Assembly: GCA_963747735.1 (NCBI GenBank)
Contig: CAVVGE010000004.1
Span: forward strand, 310,001 to 374,000
Reading direction: 5' to 3'
DNA: 64,000 nucleotides
From: AP-15 sp963747735
GTDB lineage: Bacteria; Pseudomonadota; Alphaproteobacteria; ATCC43930; CGMCC-115725
A program made the position numbers and the translations under genes. The notes below the pieces were generated by a model that worked only from the letters and a program-made list of their open reading frames with translations, did no database searches and was not told where the DNA came from. This document shows, in pieces, positions 9,313-17,725 of this stretch (position 1 is the first letter of the stretch; every line of letters starts with the position of its first letter).

Positions 9313-10158
9313 ATGGCAGGTTCCGGCAGAGGTGCGTGGATCCCGCACGCGGTGCTGCTGGCGGGCCTCGCCCTGGTGCTGTTTCCGGTCTACGTCGCCT
9401 TTGTCGCATCGAGCCTCACATTGCGCGACATCCTCGACGCGCCGATGACCCTGATCCCCGGCCCGCACCTTGTGGAAAATTTCCGGCAGGCGCTCGGCCA
9501 AGGGACCCTCGGCACCAGCGGCGAGGGTGTGGGGCGGATGATGGCGAACAGCTTTGTCATGGCGCTCGCCATCGCCATCGGCAAGATCGCGATCTCGCTG
9601 CCCTCGGCCTATGCCGTCGTGTTCTTCCGCTTTCCGCTGCGGCGGCTGGCCTTCTGGGCGATCTTTGTCACCCTGATGCTGCCGGTCGAGGTACGGATCA
9701 TCCCGACCTATCAGGTGGCCGCCGATCTGCGGCTGATCGACAGCTATGCCGGGCTCGCGCTCCCGCTGATCGCCTCGGCAACCGCGACGTTGCTGCTCCG
9801 CCAGTTTTTTCTGACCCTGCCCGACGAGCTGGTCGAAGCCGCACGGCTCGACGGCGCCGGCCCCTGGCGGTTCTTCATCCACATCGCGATCCCGCTGTCG
9901 CGCACCAATATCGCCGCCCTCTTCGCGATCCTCTTTATCTATGGCTGGAACCAATATCTGTGGCCGCTCCTCGTCACCAACAGCCCGGCGATGACGACGA
10001 TCGTCGTCGGCATCCGCGAGATGATCGGCAACGGCGACGCCCAAACCGCCTGGCAGCTCGTCATGGCGACCGCGCTCTTGGCCGTGCTGCCGCCGATCGC
10101 CGTGGTGCTCGCGATGCAGCGCTGGTTTGTCGCGGGCCTGATCGAGCCCGAAAAATGA
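9313..10158 (+). CDS. ABC transporter permease, UgpE-like
   Basis: Second permease of the pair, 281 residues with six membrane segments. The EAA loop is VEAARLDGAGPWRFFIHIAIPLS, and YGWNQYLWPLLV followed by TTIVVGIREM match UgpE strongly. It would form a heterodimer with the product of 8404-9303. The unit ends here: 158 bp of non-coding sequence separates it from serC. The partner ATPase and solute-binding protein must be encoded elsewhere if the transporter works. Confidence 0.87.
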   Translation: MAGSGRGAWIPHAVLLAGLALVLFPVYVAFVASSLTLRDILDAPMTLIPGPHLVENFRQALGQGTLGTSGEGVGRMMANSFVMALAIAIGKIAISLPSAYAVVFFRFPLRRLAFWAIFVTLMLPVEVRIIPTYQVAADLRLIDSYAGLALPLIASATATLLLRQFFLTLPDELVEAARLDGAGPWRFFIHIAIPLSRTNIAALFAILFIYGWNQYLWPLLVTNSPAMTTIVVGIREMIGNGDAQTAWQLVMATALLAVLPPIAVVLAMQRWFVAGLIEPEK

Positions 10159-10211
10159 AAGCGCGGTGCGGCAAGCCCTTGACCTTGCTGTATCGGCGTT
10201 CGCGCGGGATG

Positions 10212-10238
10212 GGTCAATGCTGCGGCGCCGCATTGACC
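10212..10238 (+). promoter_or_regulatory. Perfect inverted repeat in the serC leader region
   Basis: GGTCAATGC and GCATTGACC flank a 9-base centre that itself overlaps a GCGGCGCCGC palindrome. It lies 54 bp after the permease gene and 79 bp before serC. It has no T-tract, so a terminator is only one option. A structured leader is the other: an RNA motif upstream of serC is known in alphaproteobacteria, but I cannot verify a match by eye. Confidence 0.4.
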
Positions 10239-10316
10239 TTGTCCAGGCTCGACCATAAGTTCGGCGGCGGATGCGGCGTCCGAGCGGCCGCATCCTGAGG
10301 CAAGGAATCAGCATCG

Positions 10317-11475
10317 ATGAAACCGACGCGGCGGCCGCGCAACCCATGCTTTTCATCGGGCCCTTGCGCCAAGCGGCCGGGCTGGTCGCCCGCGGCGCTC
10401 CAGGCAGCGCTGGTCGGCCGCTCGCACCGCTCCGGCGTCGGCAAGGCGCGGATCGTCGAGGTGGTCGACCGCTCGCGGGCGATCCTCGGCGTGCCCGCGG
10501 ATTGGCGGGTCGGCGTCGTTGCCGCCTCGGACACCGGGGCGCTCGAAATGGCGATGTGGTCGCTGTTGGGCGCGCGCGGCGTCGATATGCTGGCTTGGGA
10601 AAATTTTGGCGAAGGCTGGGTTGCCGACGCGAAGCAGCTCGGGCTGCCCGATGTCCGGGTGCTGCACGCGCCCTACGGCAAGCTCCCCGATCTCGCGCAA
10701 GTCGATCCGGCACGCGACGCGGTTTTCCCATGGAACGGCACGACCGCCGGGGTGCGGCTGCCGAACGGCGATTGGATTGCCGCCGACCGCCAGGGCCTGG
10801 CGATTTGCGACGCGACCTCGGCCGTCTTCGCGATGCGGCTGCCCTGGGACCGGCTCGATGTCGTCACCTGGTCGTGGCAGAAGGCGCTGGGCGGCGAGGC
10901 GGCGCACGGCATGCTGGCCTTGTCGCCGCGCGCGGTCGAGCGGCTGGAGAGCTATGCCCCGCCGCGGCCCTTGCCCAAGCTGTTCCGGCTGACCGCCAAC
11001 CGCAAGCTGATCGAGGGCATCTTCCAGGGCGAGACGATCAACACGCCCTCGATGCTGTGCGTCGAGGACGCGCTCGAACTCGCTCGAATGGGCGCAGTCG
11101 ATCGGTGGTCTGGATGCCTTGGTCGCGCGCGCCGAGCGCAACCTGGCGGTTATCGCCCGCTGGGTCGAGCGCACGTCGTGGCTGCGGTTTCTGGCCGAGG
11201 ACCCGGCCACGATCTCCTGCACCTCGCCGCAGCTCGAAATTGTCGATCCGTGGTTCACCGCGCTGTCGCCGGAGGAGCGCTTTCGCACCGTGCGGGCGAT
11301 GACCCGGCGGCTCGAGGACGAGGGTGCCGCCTACGACATTGCCAGCCATCGCGCCTCGCCGCCCGGCATCCGCATCTGGACCGGCCCGACCGTCGAGGCG
11401 GAGGATGTCGAAACCTTGCTGCCGTGGCTCGACTGGGCCTGGGACGAGCAGCGCCGCGCCAACACCCCCGCTTGA
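10317..11475 (+). pseudogene. serC: Phosphoserine aminotransferase, frameshifted by a 10-bp duplication
   Basis: SerC converts 3-phosphohydroxypyruvate to phosphoserine with glutamate (PLP enzyme). The N-terminal two thirds read correctly from ATG 10317: NPCFSSGPCAKRPGW at the start, PWNGTTAGVR, CDATSAVFAM, and the PLP lysine in TWSWQKALGGE. At 11079-11088 the bases CTCGCTCGAA are an almost exact repeat of the preceding ten bases (CGCGCTCGAA). Removing them restores ...EDALEWAQSIGGLDALVARAERN, the expected family sequence, and joins to the frame at 11119-11475 that encodes the C-terminal domain (VERTSWLRFLA to the end). As it stands the first frame runs on through the shifted C-terminal part and, by chance, into serA in frame. 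Either a real inactivating mutation or an assembly/sequencing error; the gene is otherwise undamaged. Confidence 0.85.
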
Positions 11476-11486
11476 CGGAAACCGCA

Positions 11487-13079
11487 ATGCCCAAAGTGTT
11501 GATATCCGACGCGCTGAGCCCGCGCGCCGCCGAGATCCTGCTCGCCCGCGGCATCGATGTGGACATGCTGCCCGGCATCGCCGCCGGCGAGCTGAAGGCG
11601 CGCATCGCCGATTACCATGGGCTCGCGGTGCGCTCGGCGACCAAGGTCACCGAGACGCTGATCGCCGGCGCGACGGCGCTCAAGGTGATCGGCCGGGCCG
11701 GGATCGGCGTCGACAATATCGATGTCGCCGCGGCGACCCAGCGCGGCATCGTCGTCATGAACACCCCCTATGGCAATTCGACGACCGCGGCCGAGCACAC
11801 GATCGCCATGCTGCTGGCGCTGTGCCGGCAGATCCCGGCCGCCGACCGCTCGACCCAGGCCGGCAAATGGGAGAAGTCGCGTTTTATGGGCGTCGAGCTG
11901 ACCGGCAAGACCTTGGGCATCATCGGCTGCGGCAATGTCGGCGCTGCGGTCGCCGAGCGCGCGCTCGGGCTGCGCCTGAAGGTGCTGGCCTTCGACCCGT
12001 TTCTGTCGGCCGAGCGCGCCATCGATCTCGGTGTTGAAAAGGTCGATTTCGAGGCGCTGCTCGCCGCCGCCGATTTCATCACCTTGCACACGCCGCTGAC
12101 CGAAGCGACGCGCGATTTGATCGACGCCGCGGCGATCGCCCGGATGAAGCGCGGGGTGCGGCTCGTCAATTGCGCGCGCGGCGAGCTCGTCGTCGAGGAG
12201 GACCTCGCCCGGGCGCTCGACAGCGGCCATGTCGCCGGTGCCGCGATCGATGTCTTTGCCGACGAGCCGGCGCTGAAAAGCCCGCTGTTCGGGCGCGACA
12301 ACGTCGTTGCCACGCCGCATCTCGGCGCCGCCACCACCGAGGCGCAGGAGAATGTGGCGGTGCAGATCGCCGAGCAGATGGCCGATTTTCTGCTGACGGG
12401 TGCGGTATCGAACGCGGTCAACATGCCCTCGCTCTCGGCCGAGGAGGCGAAGCGAATCCGGCCCTATATCAGGCTCGCCGAGCAGCTCGGCAGCTTTGCC
12501 GGGCAGTTGACCGAGACCGGCATCGCCGCGGTCGCGGTCGAATACGAGGGTGCGATCGCCGAGCTCAACGTCAAGCCGTTGACCGCGATCGCGCTGACCG
12601 GGCTCTTGGCGCCGCAGCTCGCCGCCGTCAACATGGTCAACGCGCCGGTCGTCTGCCGCGAGCGGGACATCCGGGTCAGCGAGACGCGGCGCGCCGAGCC
12701 GGGCGATTACCAGACGCTGATCCGGGTGGTCGTCACGCCGAACGGGCCGCCGGGCCGAGACCGGCCGCGCGAGGTCGCCGGCACTCTGTTTGGCGGTGAC
12801 AAGCCGCGCCTGGTTTCGGTCGAGGGCATCCCGCTCGAAGCCGAGCTCGGCGGCCACATGCTGTTTGTGCGCAATCTCGACAAGCCCGGCTTTATCGGCG
12901 CGCTGGGCCAGGCGCTGGGCGCTGCCAAGGTCAATATCGCGACCTTTCACCTCGGCCGCACGGCACCCGGCGGCAACGCCATCGCGCTCGTCGAAATCGA
13001 CCAGGAATTGACCCCGGCCGTGCTCGACACGGTGCGCGGCCTGCCCAACGTGGTCCAGGTCAAGGCGCTGCGCTTCTGA
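11487..13079 (+). CDS. serA: D-3-phosphoglycerate dehydrogenase, long form with ACT domain
   Basis: First enzyme of serine synthesis, oxidising 3-phosphoglycerate with NAD+. 530 residues, the length of the type with an intervening ASB domain and C-terminal ACT domain. Motifs: VIGRAGIGVDNID, the NAD-binding GIIGCGNVGAAVAE, CARGELVVEEDL, and the catalytic HLGAATTEAQE. The regulatory part begins near residue 320; the ACT domain (HMLFVRNLDKPGFIGALGQ) ends the protein. ATG 11487 is 11 bp after the serC stop and is the normal start, even though the frame is open upstream into serC. The pair forms the serine operon. Confidence 0.96.
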   Translation: MPKVLISDALSPRAAEILLARGIDVDMLPGIAAGELKARIADYHGLAVRSATKVTETLIAGATALKVIGRAGIGVDNIDVAAATQRGIVVMNTPYGNSTTAAEHTIAMLLALCRQIPAADRSTQAGKWEKSRFMGVELTGKTLGIIGCGNVGAAVAERALGLRLKVLAFDPFLSAERAIDLGVEKVDFEALLAAADFITLHTPLTEATRDLIDAAAIARMKRGVRLVNCARGELVVEEDLARALDSGHVAGAAIDVFADEPALKSPLFGRDNVVATPHLGAATTEAQENVAVQIAEQMADFLLTGAVSNAVNMPSLSAEEAKRIRPYIRLAEQLGSFAGQLTETGIAAVAVEYEGAIAELNVKPLTAIALTGLLAPQLAAVNMVNAPVVCRERDIRVSETRRAEPGDYQTLIRVVVTPNGPPGRDRPREVAGTLFGGDKPRLVSVEGIPLEAELGGHMLFVRNLDKPGFIGALGQALGAAKVNIATFHLGRTAPGGNAIALVEIDQELTPAVLDTVRGLPNVVQVKALRF

Positions 13080-13104
13080 CGCCGGCGCCGCGGCCGCAGG
13101 CCCG

Positions 13105-13142
13105 GTTTGACCGTGTGCTCGGGGTTTGACCGTGTACTCGGG
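13105..13142 (+). repeat. Two tandem 19-bp copies between serA and hisZ
   Basis: GTTTGACCGTGTGCTCGGG followed directly by GTTTGACCGTGTACTCGGG, 18 of 19 bases identical. It lies in the 87-bp spacer upstream of hisZ. Confidence 0.85.
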
Positions 13143-13166
13143 CGCCGCCTGGTGCAAACTGAAACG

Positions 13167-14330
13167 ATGAACGATCTTCCGCACCCGGCATTGCTGCCGA
13201 ACGGCATGCGCGACCTGTTGCCGCCGGAGGCCGAGACCGAGGCGCGGGTGGTGGCGGAGCTGATGGCGACACTCGCCGCGCATGGCTACGAGCGGGTCAA
13301 GCCGCCGTTGGTCGAGTTTGAGGAGACCTTGTTCGCCGGCGCCGGTGCGGCGATGGCCAATGCGACCTTCCGCACGATGGACCCGGCCTCGCACCGGATG
13401 ATCGGGGTGCGCGCCGACATGACGCCGCAGATCGCGCGCATCGCCGCGACGCGCCTCGGCCACGCCGCCCGGCCGTTGCGGCTCAGCTATGCCGGCCAGG
13501 TGCTGCGCGTCAAAGGCTCGGAGATCCGGCCGGAACGCCAGATCGGCCAGGTCGGCGCCGAATTGATCGGCGCGGCGGGCCCGGCCGCCGATGTCGAGGT
13601 GATCGCGGTCGCCGGCGAGGCATTGGGGCGGATCGGCGTGCCGCGCCTGTCGGTCGATATCACACTGCCGCCCCTGGTGCCGGCCCTGGTCGAGGCGCAC
13701 GGCATCGGCGGCCAAGAGGCGGCGGCATTGCGCGCGGCGCTCGACCGCAAGGACGCCGCCGCCGTCGCGGCGGCGGCCGGTGCGGCCGGGGCGCTGTTCG
13801 GCGGGCTCTTGGCGGCTGCGGGCCCGGCGCAGACCGCGCTCGACGCGCTCGGCCGGCTGCCGCTGCCGCGCTCCGCGCAAGGCGAACGCGAAAGGCTGGC
13901 CGCCGTGCTCGACGGGCTGCGGGCTGCCGCACCCGACCTCAGGGCGACGGTCGACCCGGTCGAAAACCGCGGCTTCGAATACCACACCGGGATCAGCTTT
14001 ACGTTCTTCGCCGCCGCTGCGGGCGGGCGCGGGCCGCAAGGCGAGCTCGGCCGCGGCGGCCGCTACCAGGCCGGCGATCCGGCAGCCCCCGAGCCGGCCA
14101 CCGGCTTCACCCTCTACACCGACACGATCCTGTGCACCTTGCCCGACCCCCAGCCGCCACGCCGCCTGCTGCTGCTGCCCACCGCCGATCCCGCCCATGC
14201 CCGCGCGCTGCGAGAAGCAGGCTGGATCACTGTCGCCGCGCTCGAGCCGGGCGGCGGCTGGCATGACGTCGCGCGCCGCCTCGGCTGCACGCATATCCTC
14301 GATGGCGGCGTGATCGAGGCGGTCGACTAA
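13167..14330 (+). CDS. hisZ: ATP phosphoribosyltransferase regulatory subunit
   Basis: HisZ is a catalytically dead histidyl-tRNA synthetase paralogue that activates and confers histidine feedback on short-form HisG. 387 residues from ATG 13167. The class II synthetase-like core is visible: LLPNGMRDLLPPEAE, VRADMTPQIARIAATRL, RLSYAGQVLR, RPERQIGQVGAELIG, and ENRGFEYHTGISFTFF. The tRNA-binding domain of true HisRS is missing, as in the family. No hisG lies nearby. It is followed by purA 11 bp later, an arrangement common in alphaproteobacteria and linking two ATP-consuming biosynthetic paths. Confidence 0.92.
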   Translation: MNDLPHPALLPNGMRDLLPPEAETEARVVAELMATLAAHGYERVKPPLVEFEETLFAGAGAAMANATFRTMDPASHRMIGVRADMTPQIARIAATRLGHAARPLRLSYAGQVLRVKGSEIRPERQIGQVGAELIGAAGPAADVEVIAVAGEALGRIGVPRLSVDITLPPLVPALVEAHGIGGQEAAALRAALDRKDAAAVAAAAGAAGALFGGLLAAAGPAQTALDALGRLPLPRSAQGERERLAAVLDGLRAAAPDLRATVDPVENRGFEYHTGISFTFFAAAAGGRGPQGELGRGGRYQAGDPAAPEPATGFTLYTDTILCTLPDPQPPRRLLLLPTADPAHARALREAGWITVAALEPGGGWHDVARRLGCTHILDGGVIEAVD

Positions 14331-14341
14331 AGGAGCGGCAG

Positions 14342-15634
14342 ATGGGCAATGTCACCGTCGTCGGCGCGCAATGGGGCGACGAAGGCAAAGGCAAGATCGT
14401 CGACTGGCTGTCGGAGCGGGCCGATGTCGTGGTCCGCTTTCAGGGCGGGCACAATGCCGGCCATACCATCGTCATCGGCAATGTCGAATACAAGCTGAGC
14501 CTGTTGCCCTCCGGCGTCGTGCGGCCGGGCAAATTGTCGATCATCGGCAACGGCGTCGTCGTCGATCCCTGGGCCTTGATCGCCGAGATCGACGCGATCG
14601 CCGCCAAGGGCGTCGATGTCAACCCGCACAACCTGAAGCTCGCCGACAACGCGGCGCTGATCCTGCCCTCGCATGGCGCGCTCGACCGCGCCCGCGAAGA
14701 GCGGCGCGGCGACAAAAAGCTCGGCACCACCGGGCGCGGCATCGGCCCGGCCTATGAGGACAAGGTCGGGCGGCGGGCGATCCGGGTGTGCGACCTCGCC
14801 GACCCGAAGGCGCTCGAATGGCGGGTCGATGACGTGCTGCTGCACCACAACGCATTGCTGCGCGGGCTCGGCGAGCCGGAGATCGACCGCGACGGCCTGT
14901 TGTCGGCATTGCGAGCGGTCGCGCCGCGGGTGCTGCCCTATGCCGGCCCGGTGTGGCGGCTGCTCGACGAAGCCCGCGCCCAAGGGAAACGCATCCTGTT
15001 CGAGGGCGCGCAGGGTGCGATGCTCGATGTCGACCACGGCACCTACCCGTTCGTCACCTCGTCGAACACGGTGGCCGGCCAGGCCGCGGCGGGCGCGGGC
15101 GTGGCGCCCGGCGCCACCGGCTTTGTTCTCGGCATCACCAAGGCCTACACGACGCGGGTCGGCACCGGGCCGTTCCCGACCGAGCTCGACGATGCGGTCG
15201 GCGACACGCTCGGCGAGCGCGGCCGCGAGTTTGGCGTCGTCACCGGGCGCAAGCGGCGCTGCGGCTGGTTCGACGCGGTGGCGGTGCGCCAGGCGATCAG
15301 GATCGGCGGGATCGGCGGCATCGCGCTGACCAAGCTCGACGTGCTCGACGGCTTTGCCGAAATCAAAATCTGCACCGCCTATCGCCATGCCGGCCGGAGC
15401 TACGACTATGTTCCGGCAGGCATGAACATCCAGGCCGAGATCGTGCCGGTCTACGAGACTTTCGCAGGCTGGCCGGGCAATACCCGCGGCGCACGCGCCT
15501 GGACCGACCTGCCAAACGCGGCGGTCGAATACATTCGCCGCCTCGAAGCCCTGATCGGTGCCCCGGTTGCGTTGTTATCGACAAGCCCGGAGCGCGACGA
15601 CACGGTGCTGGTGCGCGACCCGTTCGCCGATTAG
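14342..15634 (+). CDS. purA: Adenylosuccinate synthetase
   Basis: Joins IMP and aspartate using GTP, the committed step to AMP. 430 residues. Signature sequences: VVGAQWGDEGKGKIVDWL at the N-terminus (P-loop-like GTP site with catalytic Asp), GGHNAGHTIV, GTTGRGIGPAYEDK, EGAQGAMLDVDHGTYPFVTS, GRKRRCGWFDAVA and the C-terminal guanine-binding STSPERDDTV. The ATG at 14342 follows AGGAGCGG. The stop codon at 15632-15634 is immediately followed by the stop of the convergent hydrolase gene, so no space remains for a terminator between them. Confidence 0.97.
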   Translation: MGNVTVVGAQWGDEGKGKIVDWLSERADVVVRFQGGHNAGHTIVIGNVEYKLSLLPSGVVRPGKLSIIGNGVVVDPWALIAEIDAIAAKGVDVNPHNLKLADNAALILPSHGALDRAREERRGDKKLGTTGRGIGPAYEDKVGRRAIRVCDLADPKALEWRVDDVLLHHNALLRGLGEPEIDRDGLLSALRAVAPRVLPYAGPVWRLLDEARAQGKRILFEGAQGAMLDVDHGTYPFVTSSNTVAGQAAAGAGVAPGATGFVLGITKAYTTRVGTGPFPTELDDAVGDTLGERGREFGVVTGRKRRCGWFDAVAVRQAIRIGGIGGIALTKLDVLDGFAEIKICTAYRHAGRSYDYVPAGMNIQAEIVPVYETFAGWPGNTRGARAWTDLPNAAVEYIRRLEALIGAPVALLSTSPERDDTVLVRDPFAD

Positions 15635-16315
15635 CTATCGCCCGGTTCGGCTGTGGCGCGCGACCGTTTTGTCGGCGGGGTGGGCATGGTCGCGGATATA
15701 GCCATCGACGTGGATGGCGATCGTGTCGAGCCGGTCGATGAAATAATGGTCGGCGCCGGGAATCTTGCGGAAATCGATCTTGATGTCGCGCTGATGCGCG
15801 AGCTTGGCGGCGAGCTTTTGCACCGAGTCCACCGGCACCACGGTGTCCTGGTCGCCTTGCAGGATCAGGCCCGATGACGGGCATGGCGCCAAGAAGGTGA
15901 AATCGTAGACATTCGCCGGCGGCGCCACCGCGACAAAGCTCTCGATCTCGGGCCGCCGCATCAAGAGCTGCATGCCGATCCACGCGCCAAACGAGAAGCC
16001 CGCAATCCAGCAGGTCGCGGCGTTCGGGTTGTAGGTCTGCAGCCAGTCGAGCGCCGAGGCGGCGTCCGAAAGCTCGCCCTCGCCACGGTCGAAGCTCCCC
16101 TGGCTGCGTCCGACGCCGCGAAAGTTGAAGCGCAGGGTCGAAAAGCCGGCGCGCACGAAACATTGATACAAGGCATACACGACCTTGTTGTTCATCGTGC
16201 CGCCATGTTGCGGGTGCGGGTGCAGCACCACGGCCGTCGGTGCGGCCGGTGTCCGCGCATGGTGGTAGCGCGCCTCGATGCGGCCCTCCGGCCCGTTGAT
16301 GATTACGTCAGGCAT
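15635..16315 (-). CDS. Alpha/beta hydrolase
   Basis: 226-residue cytoplasmic alpha/beta-hydrolase of the small family often annotated as a putative esterase. Visible elements: oxyanion strand VVLHPHPQHGGTMNN, nucleophile elbow AGFSFGAWIG (Ser), acid GDQDTVVP (Asp), and base PGADHYF (His). NFRGVGRSQGSFD is the characteristic turn after strand 4. No signal peptide. It is exactly convergent with purA, no bases between the two stop codons. The natural substrate cannot be told. Confidence 0.85.
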   Translation of the reverse strand: MPDVIINGPEGRIEARYHHARTPAAPTAVVLHPHPQHGGTMNNKVVYALYQCFVRAGFSTLRFNFRGVGRSQGSFDRGEGELSDAASALDWLQTYNPNAATCWIAGFSFGAWIGMQLLMRRPEIESFVAVAPPANVYDFTFLAPCPSSGLILQGDQDTVVPVDSVQKLAAKLAHQRDIKIDFRKIPGADHYFIDRLDTIAIHVDGYIRDHAHPADKTVARHSRTGR

Positions 16316-16389
16316 TGTCGATCCGGATGATGTCCCAGCACACCCGTCAGAGATCGGCTCGGAGCGAACCGACGGATGGCTCGGAATTC

Positions 16390-16417
16390 TTGATCATTTT
16401 CCTCGGACAATTATATC
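16390..16417 (+). promoter_or_regulatory. Putative promoter of the cysE-isc operon
   Basis: TTGATC at 16390-16395, a 16-bp spacer and TATATC at 16412-16417 resemble a sigma-70 promoter in an AT-rich patch. It sits 65 bp before the chosen cysE start and inside the longer open frame, which supports the internal start for cysE. A second AT-rich run (TTATATATAG) lies at 16465-16474. An iron-sulfur dependent Rrf2-type operator could be here, but I see no clear dyad. Confidence 0.35.
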
Positions 16418-16482
16418 CTTGGCTCCAGGCCGCTCGCGGTAAGGCGCACGCTGGCGCGGCGGCCTTATATATAGTGAAGCAG

Positions 16483-17235
16483 ATGCTGTTGAGAAACCTG
16501 CGTGACGAAATCGACGCCACTCTGGCCCGCGACCCGGCGGCGCGGTCGCGTATCGAGGTCGTGCTGTGCTATCCCGGGTTTCACGCGCTGCTCTGGCATC
16601 GCGCGGCGCGTTGGGTATGGGATCGCGGATGGCGGCTCACCGGGCGCTTTCTGTCGCATCTCGGGCGCATGCTGACCGGCATCGAGATCCACCCCGGCGC
16701 ACGGATCGGCCGGCGTCTCTTTATCGATCACGGGATGGGCTTGGTGATCGGTGAGACCGCCGAGATCGGCGACGATTGCACGCTTTACTCCGGGGTGACC
16801 CTCGGTGGGCGGCTGCCGCGGCGCGGCGAGCTCGGCCAGAAGCGCCATCCAACTCTCGGCAACAGCGTTATCGTCGGTTCCGGCGCGCAGATCTTGGGGC
16901 CGTTTCGGGTCGGCGACGGCGCCCGCATCGGCGCCGGTGCCGTCGTCATCAACGAGGTGCCCGACGGCGTCACCATGGTCGGACCGCCGGCCCGTGCGGT
17001 GCCGCGGCGCGGCACCGCCAAAGAGGCCGAGCCCGCCTTCATGCCCTACGGGATCCCCGCCGATATTCCCGATCCGATCGCCCGCACGTTGAACGGGCTG
17101 CTCGACGAGGTGACCAGCCTGCGCGCACGCCTCGCCGAGCTGGAGCGCGACGGGCCGGCGCATCGCGCCGAGACGGCCGAACCGCCGCCGCTGCCGCACA
17201 GCAACGGCGCCGGCAAGAAGGAGAGACTCTCCTGA
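16483..17235 (+). CDS. cysE: Serine O-acetyltransferase
   Basis: Makes O-acetylserine from serine and acetyl-CoA for cysteine synthesis. About 250 residues from ATG 16483 (MLLRNLRDEIDATLARDPAA), preferred over the 306-residue frame from 16315 because family proteins start here and a promoter-like patch lies in between. Left-handed beta-helix hexapeptides are visible: IEIHPGARIGRRLFIDHGMGLVIGETAEIGDD, with the catalytic His in DHGMG, then GARIGAGAVVINEVPDGVTMVGPPA. The tail after residue 190 is long and charged. It heads the iron-sulfur operon, matching cysteine supply to the two desulfurases. Confidence 0.93.
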   Translation: MLLRNLRDEIDATLARDPAARSRIEVVLCYPGFHALLWHRAARWVWDRGWRLTGRFLSHLGRMLTGIEIHPGARIGRRLFIDHGMGLVIGETAEIGDDCTLYSGVTLGGRLPRRGELGQKRHPTLGNSVIVGSGAQILGPFRVGDGARIGAGAVVINEVPDGVTMVGPPARAVPRRGTAKEAEPAFMPYGIPADIPDPIARTLNGLLDEVTSLRARLAELERDGPAHRAETAEPPPLPHSNGAGKKERLS

Positions 17236-17245
17236 GGGCCGGGTC

Positions 17246-17725
17246 ATGAGGCTGAGCACCAAGGGCCGCTATGCCGTCATGGCGATGGTCGATCTCGCCT
17301 TTTATGGCCACGGCGCGCCGGTTTCGCTCGCCGAAATCGCCGAGCGCCAGGAGATTTCGCTGTCCTACCTCGAACAGCTCTTTGCCATGCTGCGCAAGGG
17401 CGGGCTCGTCAAGAGCGTGCGCGGCCCGGGCGGCGGCTATCTGCTGGCCCGCGACCGCAGCGAGACACGCATCGCCGACATCATCCTCGCCGTCGACGAG
17501 CCGATCCGTGCCACGCGGTGCGCGCCGGGCGCGCCGACCGGCTGCCGCGGCAACCGGACGCGCTGCCTGACCCACGATCTTTGGGAGGAGCTCGGCAACC
17601 AGATCCATCTCTACCTGAGTGCCGTATCGCTCGCCGATGTCTGCGAACGCCGCGTGCTGGGAACGAGCGGCCGGCTGCATTGCCAAATCTTCGGCGACGC
17701 CGCCGCGGAGCCGATGGCGCGATGA
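17246..17725 (+). CDS. iscR: Rrf2-family iron-sulfur regulator IscR
   Basis: Winged-helix repressor sensing Fe-S status through a bound 2Fe-2S cluster. 159 residues starting MRLSTKGRYAVMAMVDLA, with the wing VKSVRGPGGGYLLAR. The cluster ligands are present as three cysteines and a histidine in CAPGAPTGCRGNRTRCLTHDLW. The N-terminal helix-turn-helix reads LAEIAERQEISLSYLEQLF. It presumably autoregulates the operon. The ATG at 17246 is 10 bp after cysE, and its TGA overlaps the ATG of the next gene (ATGA). Confidence 0.96.
   Translation: MRLSTKGRYAVMAMVDLAFYGHGAPVSLAEIAERQEISLSYLEQLFAMLRKGGLVKSVRGPGGGYLLARDRSETRIADIILAVDEPIRATRCAPGAPTGCRGNRTRCLTHDLWEELGNQIHLYLSAVSLADVCERRVLGTSGRLHCQIFGDAAAEPMAR

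Noticed and set aside
10317..13079. A 920-codon SerC-SerA fusion protein
   Set aside because: Residues after about 255 and before the serA ATG are the out-of-frame translation of the SerC C-terminus. The apparent fusion is an accident of the frameshift.
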